DNA from: CAYVDH01 sp964450355
Lineage (GTDB): Bacteria > Bacteroidota > Bacteroidia > NS11-12g > UBA955
DNA length: 5,729 nt
Direction: 5' to 3'
Assembly: GCA_964450355.1 (NCBI GenBank)
Contig: CAYVDH010000202.1
Location: 1 to 5,729, forward strand
In this document: piece by piece, positions 5,501 through 5,729 of the stretch
How the letters are laid out: each line of letters opens with the position of its first letter
Numbering within the stretch: position 1 is the first letter of the stretch
Translations under genes and position numbers: made by a program
The notes under the pieces: model-generated
What the model saw: only the letters and a program-made list of their open reading frames with translations
What the model was told of the DNA's origin: nothing
Database searches by the model: none

Positions 5501-5643
5501 ACTTAGAAGTTTAACGACAAAACTTCTAAGTTTAACGACAAAACTTCTAAGTTTAACGACAAAACTTCTAAGTTTAAGGACGAAACTTCTAAGTTTAACG
5601 ACAAAACTTCTAAGTTTAGCGACAAAACTTCTAAGTTTAAGGA
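5501..5643. repeat. 21-bp tandem repeat array 2 with leading inverted half-unit
   Basis: Six full units of TTTAACGACAAAACTTCTAAG start at 5510, 5531, 5552, 5573, 5594 and 5615, with only a few substitutions, and a seventh starts at 5636 but diverges after about eight bases. The array is preceded by ACTTAGAAGTTT (5501-5512), an exact inverted copy of part of the unit that can form a 12-bp stem with 5520-5531. The unit differs from that of array 1, yet the period, the leading inversion and the position after a 97-bp repeat are the same. Frames on both strands stay open (minus-strand heptad L-R-S-F-V-V-K) but lack a start codon. Confidence 0.88.
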
Positions 5644-5729
5644 GACTGTTCTAAAAAGTGTGTCATCACAAATTAAAAAAAACGACCACTTTTATTATGG
5701 AAAGGAAGCAAAAAAAGACAGGATTAGGT
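5641..5729 (+). mobile_element. Possible left end of an insertion sequence, cut by the window edge
   Basis: The repeat array stops abruptly inside its seventh unit and the sequence changes to GGAGACTGTTCTAAAAAGTG. From memory this resembles the terminal inverted repeats of IS256-like (mutator) elements, which often begin GAGACTGTT and have the gene start some tens of bases inside. An ATG lies at 5697. The other end and the transposase are outside the window. Confidence 0.3.
5697..5729 (+). CDS. Possible 5' end of an unidentified gene (partial)
   Basis: Eleven codons, MERKQKKTGLG, run off the window end. The start is strongly basic, as for a DNA-binding protein or transposase, and it sits where a transposase gene would begin if 5641 is an IS end. 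Eleven residues cannot identify it. Confidence 0.22.
   Translation, partial: MERKQKKTGLG

Overview
The window looks like AT-rich DNA from a member of the Bacteroidota (Bacteroidetes). The evidence is A-rich leaders without clear Shine-Dalgarno sites, a lipoprotein made of two-component-regulator propeller blades, and a MORN-like secreted protein. No rRNA, tRNA or CRISPR array is visible, so the species cannot be named.

Left part (1 to about 4560): five unrelated protein genes, all on the minus strand, in four blocks. In transcription order they are a secreted netrin/TIMP-like protein with MORN-like repeats (3587-4558), an unrecognised 180-residue cytosolic protein (2990-3532), a two-gene operon of an RraA-family protein and a D-2-hydroxyacid dehydrogenase (2803-1357), and a seven-bladed beta-propeller lipoprotein (138-1208). 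Between the blocks lie structured non-coding elements of 54 to 186 bp. They contain imperfect inverted repeats, CTAACA/TGTTAG-type ends and shared internal submotifs such as GACAGTTTTGTG. The layout (unrelated, co-oriented genes, each followed by a palindromic element) resembles an integron gene-cassette array, but the end motifs only approximate the classical attC core and no integrase is in view.

Right part (about 4619 to 5729): about 1.1 kb with no convincing gene. Two 97-bp direct repeats (about 86 % identical, ungapped) each begin with a terminator-like hairpin and end in GGGGTCAGACCA. Each is followed by a tandem array of 21-bp units. The two arrays have different unit sequences, but both keep a 21-bp period (two helical turns, or seven codons) and both are preceded by an inverted copy of their own repeat core. 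Between them sits a perfect 18-bp inverted repeat. The second array breaks off at about 5641 into what may be the left end of an insertion sequence with the first codons of a gene.

Metabolically, only the RraA-like/dehydrogenase pair looks like a working unit: an aldolase- or decarboxylase-like fold beside a 2-oxoacid reductase. The other genes look like independent cargo.
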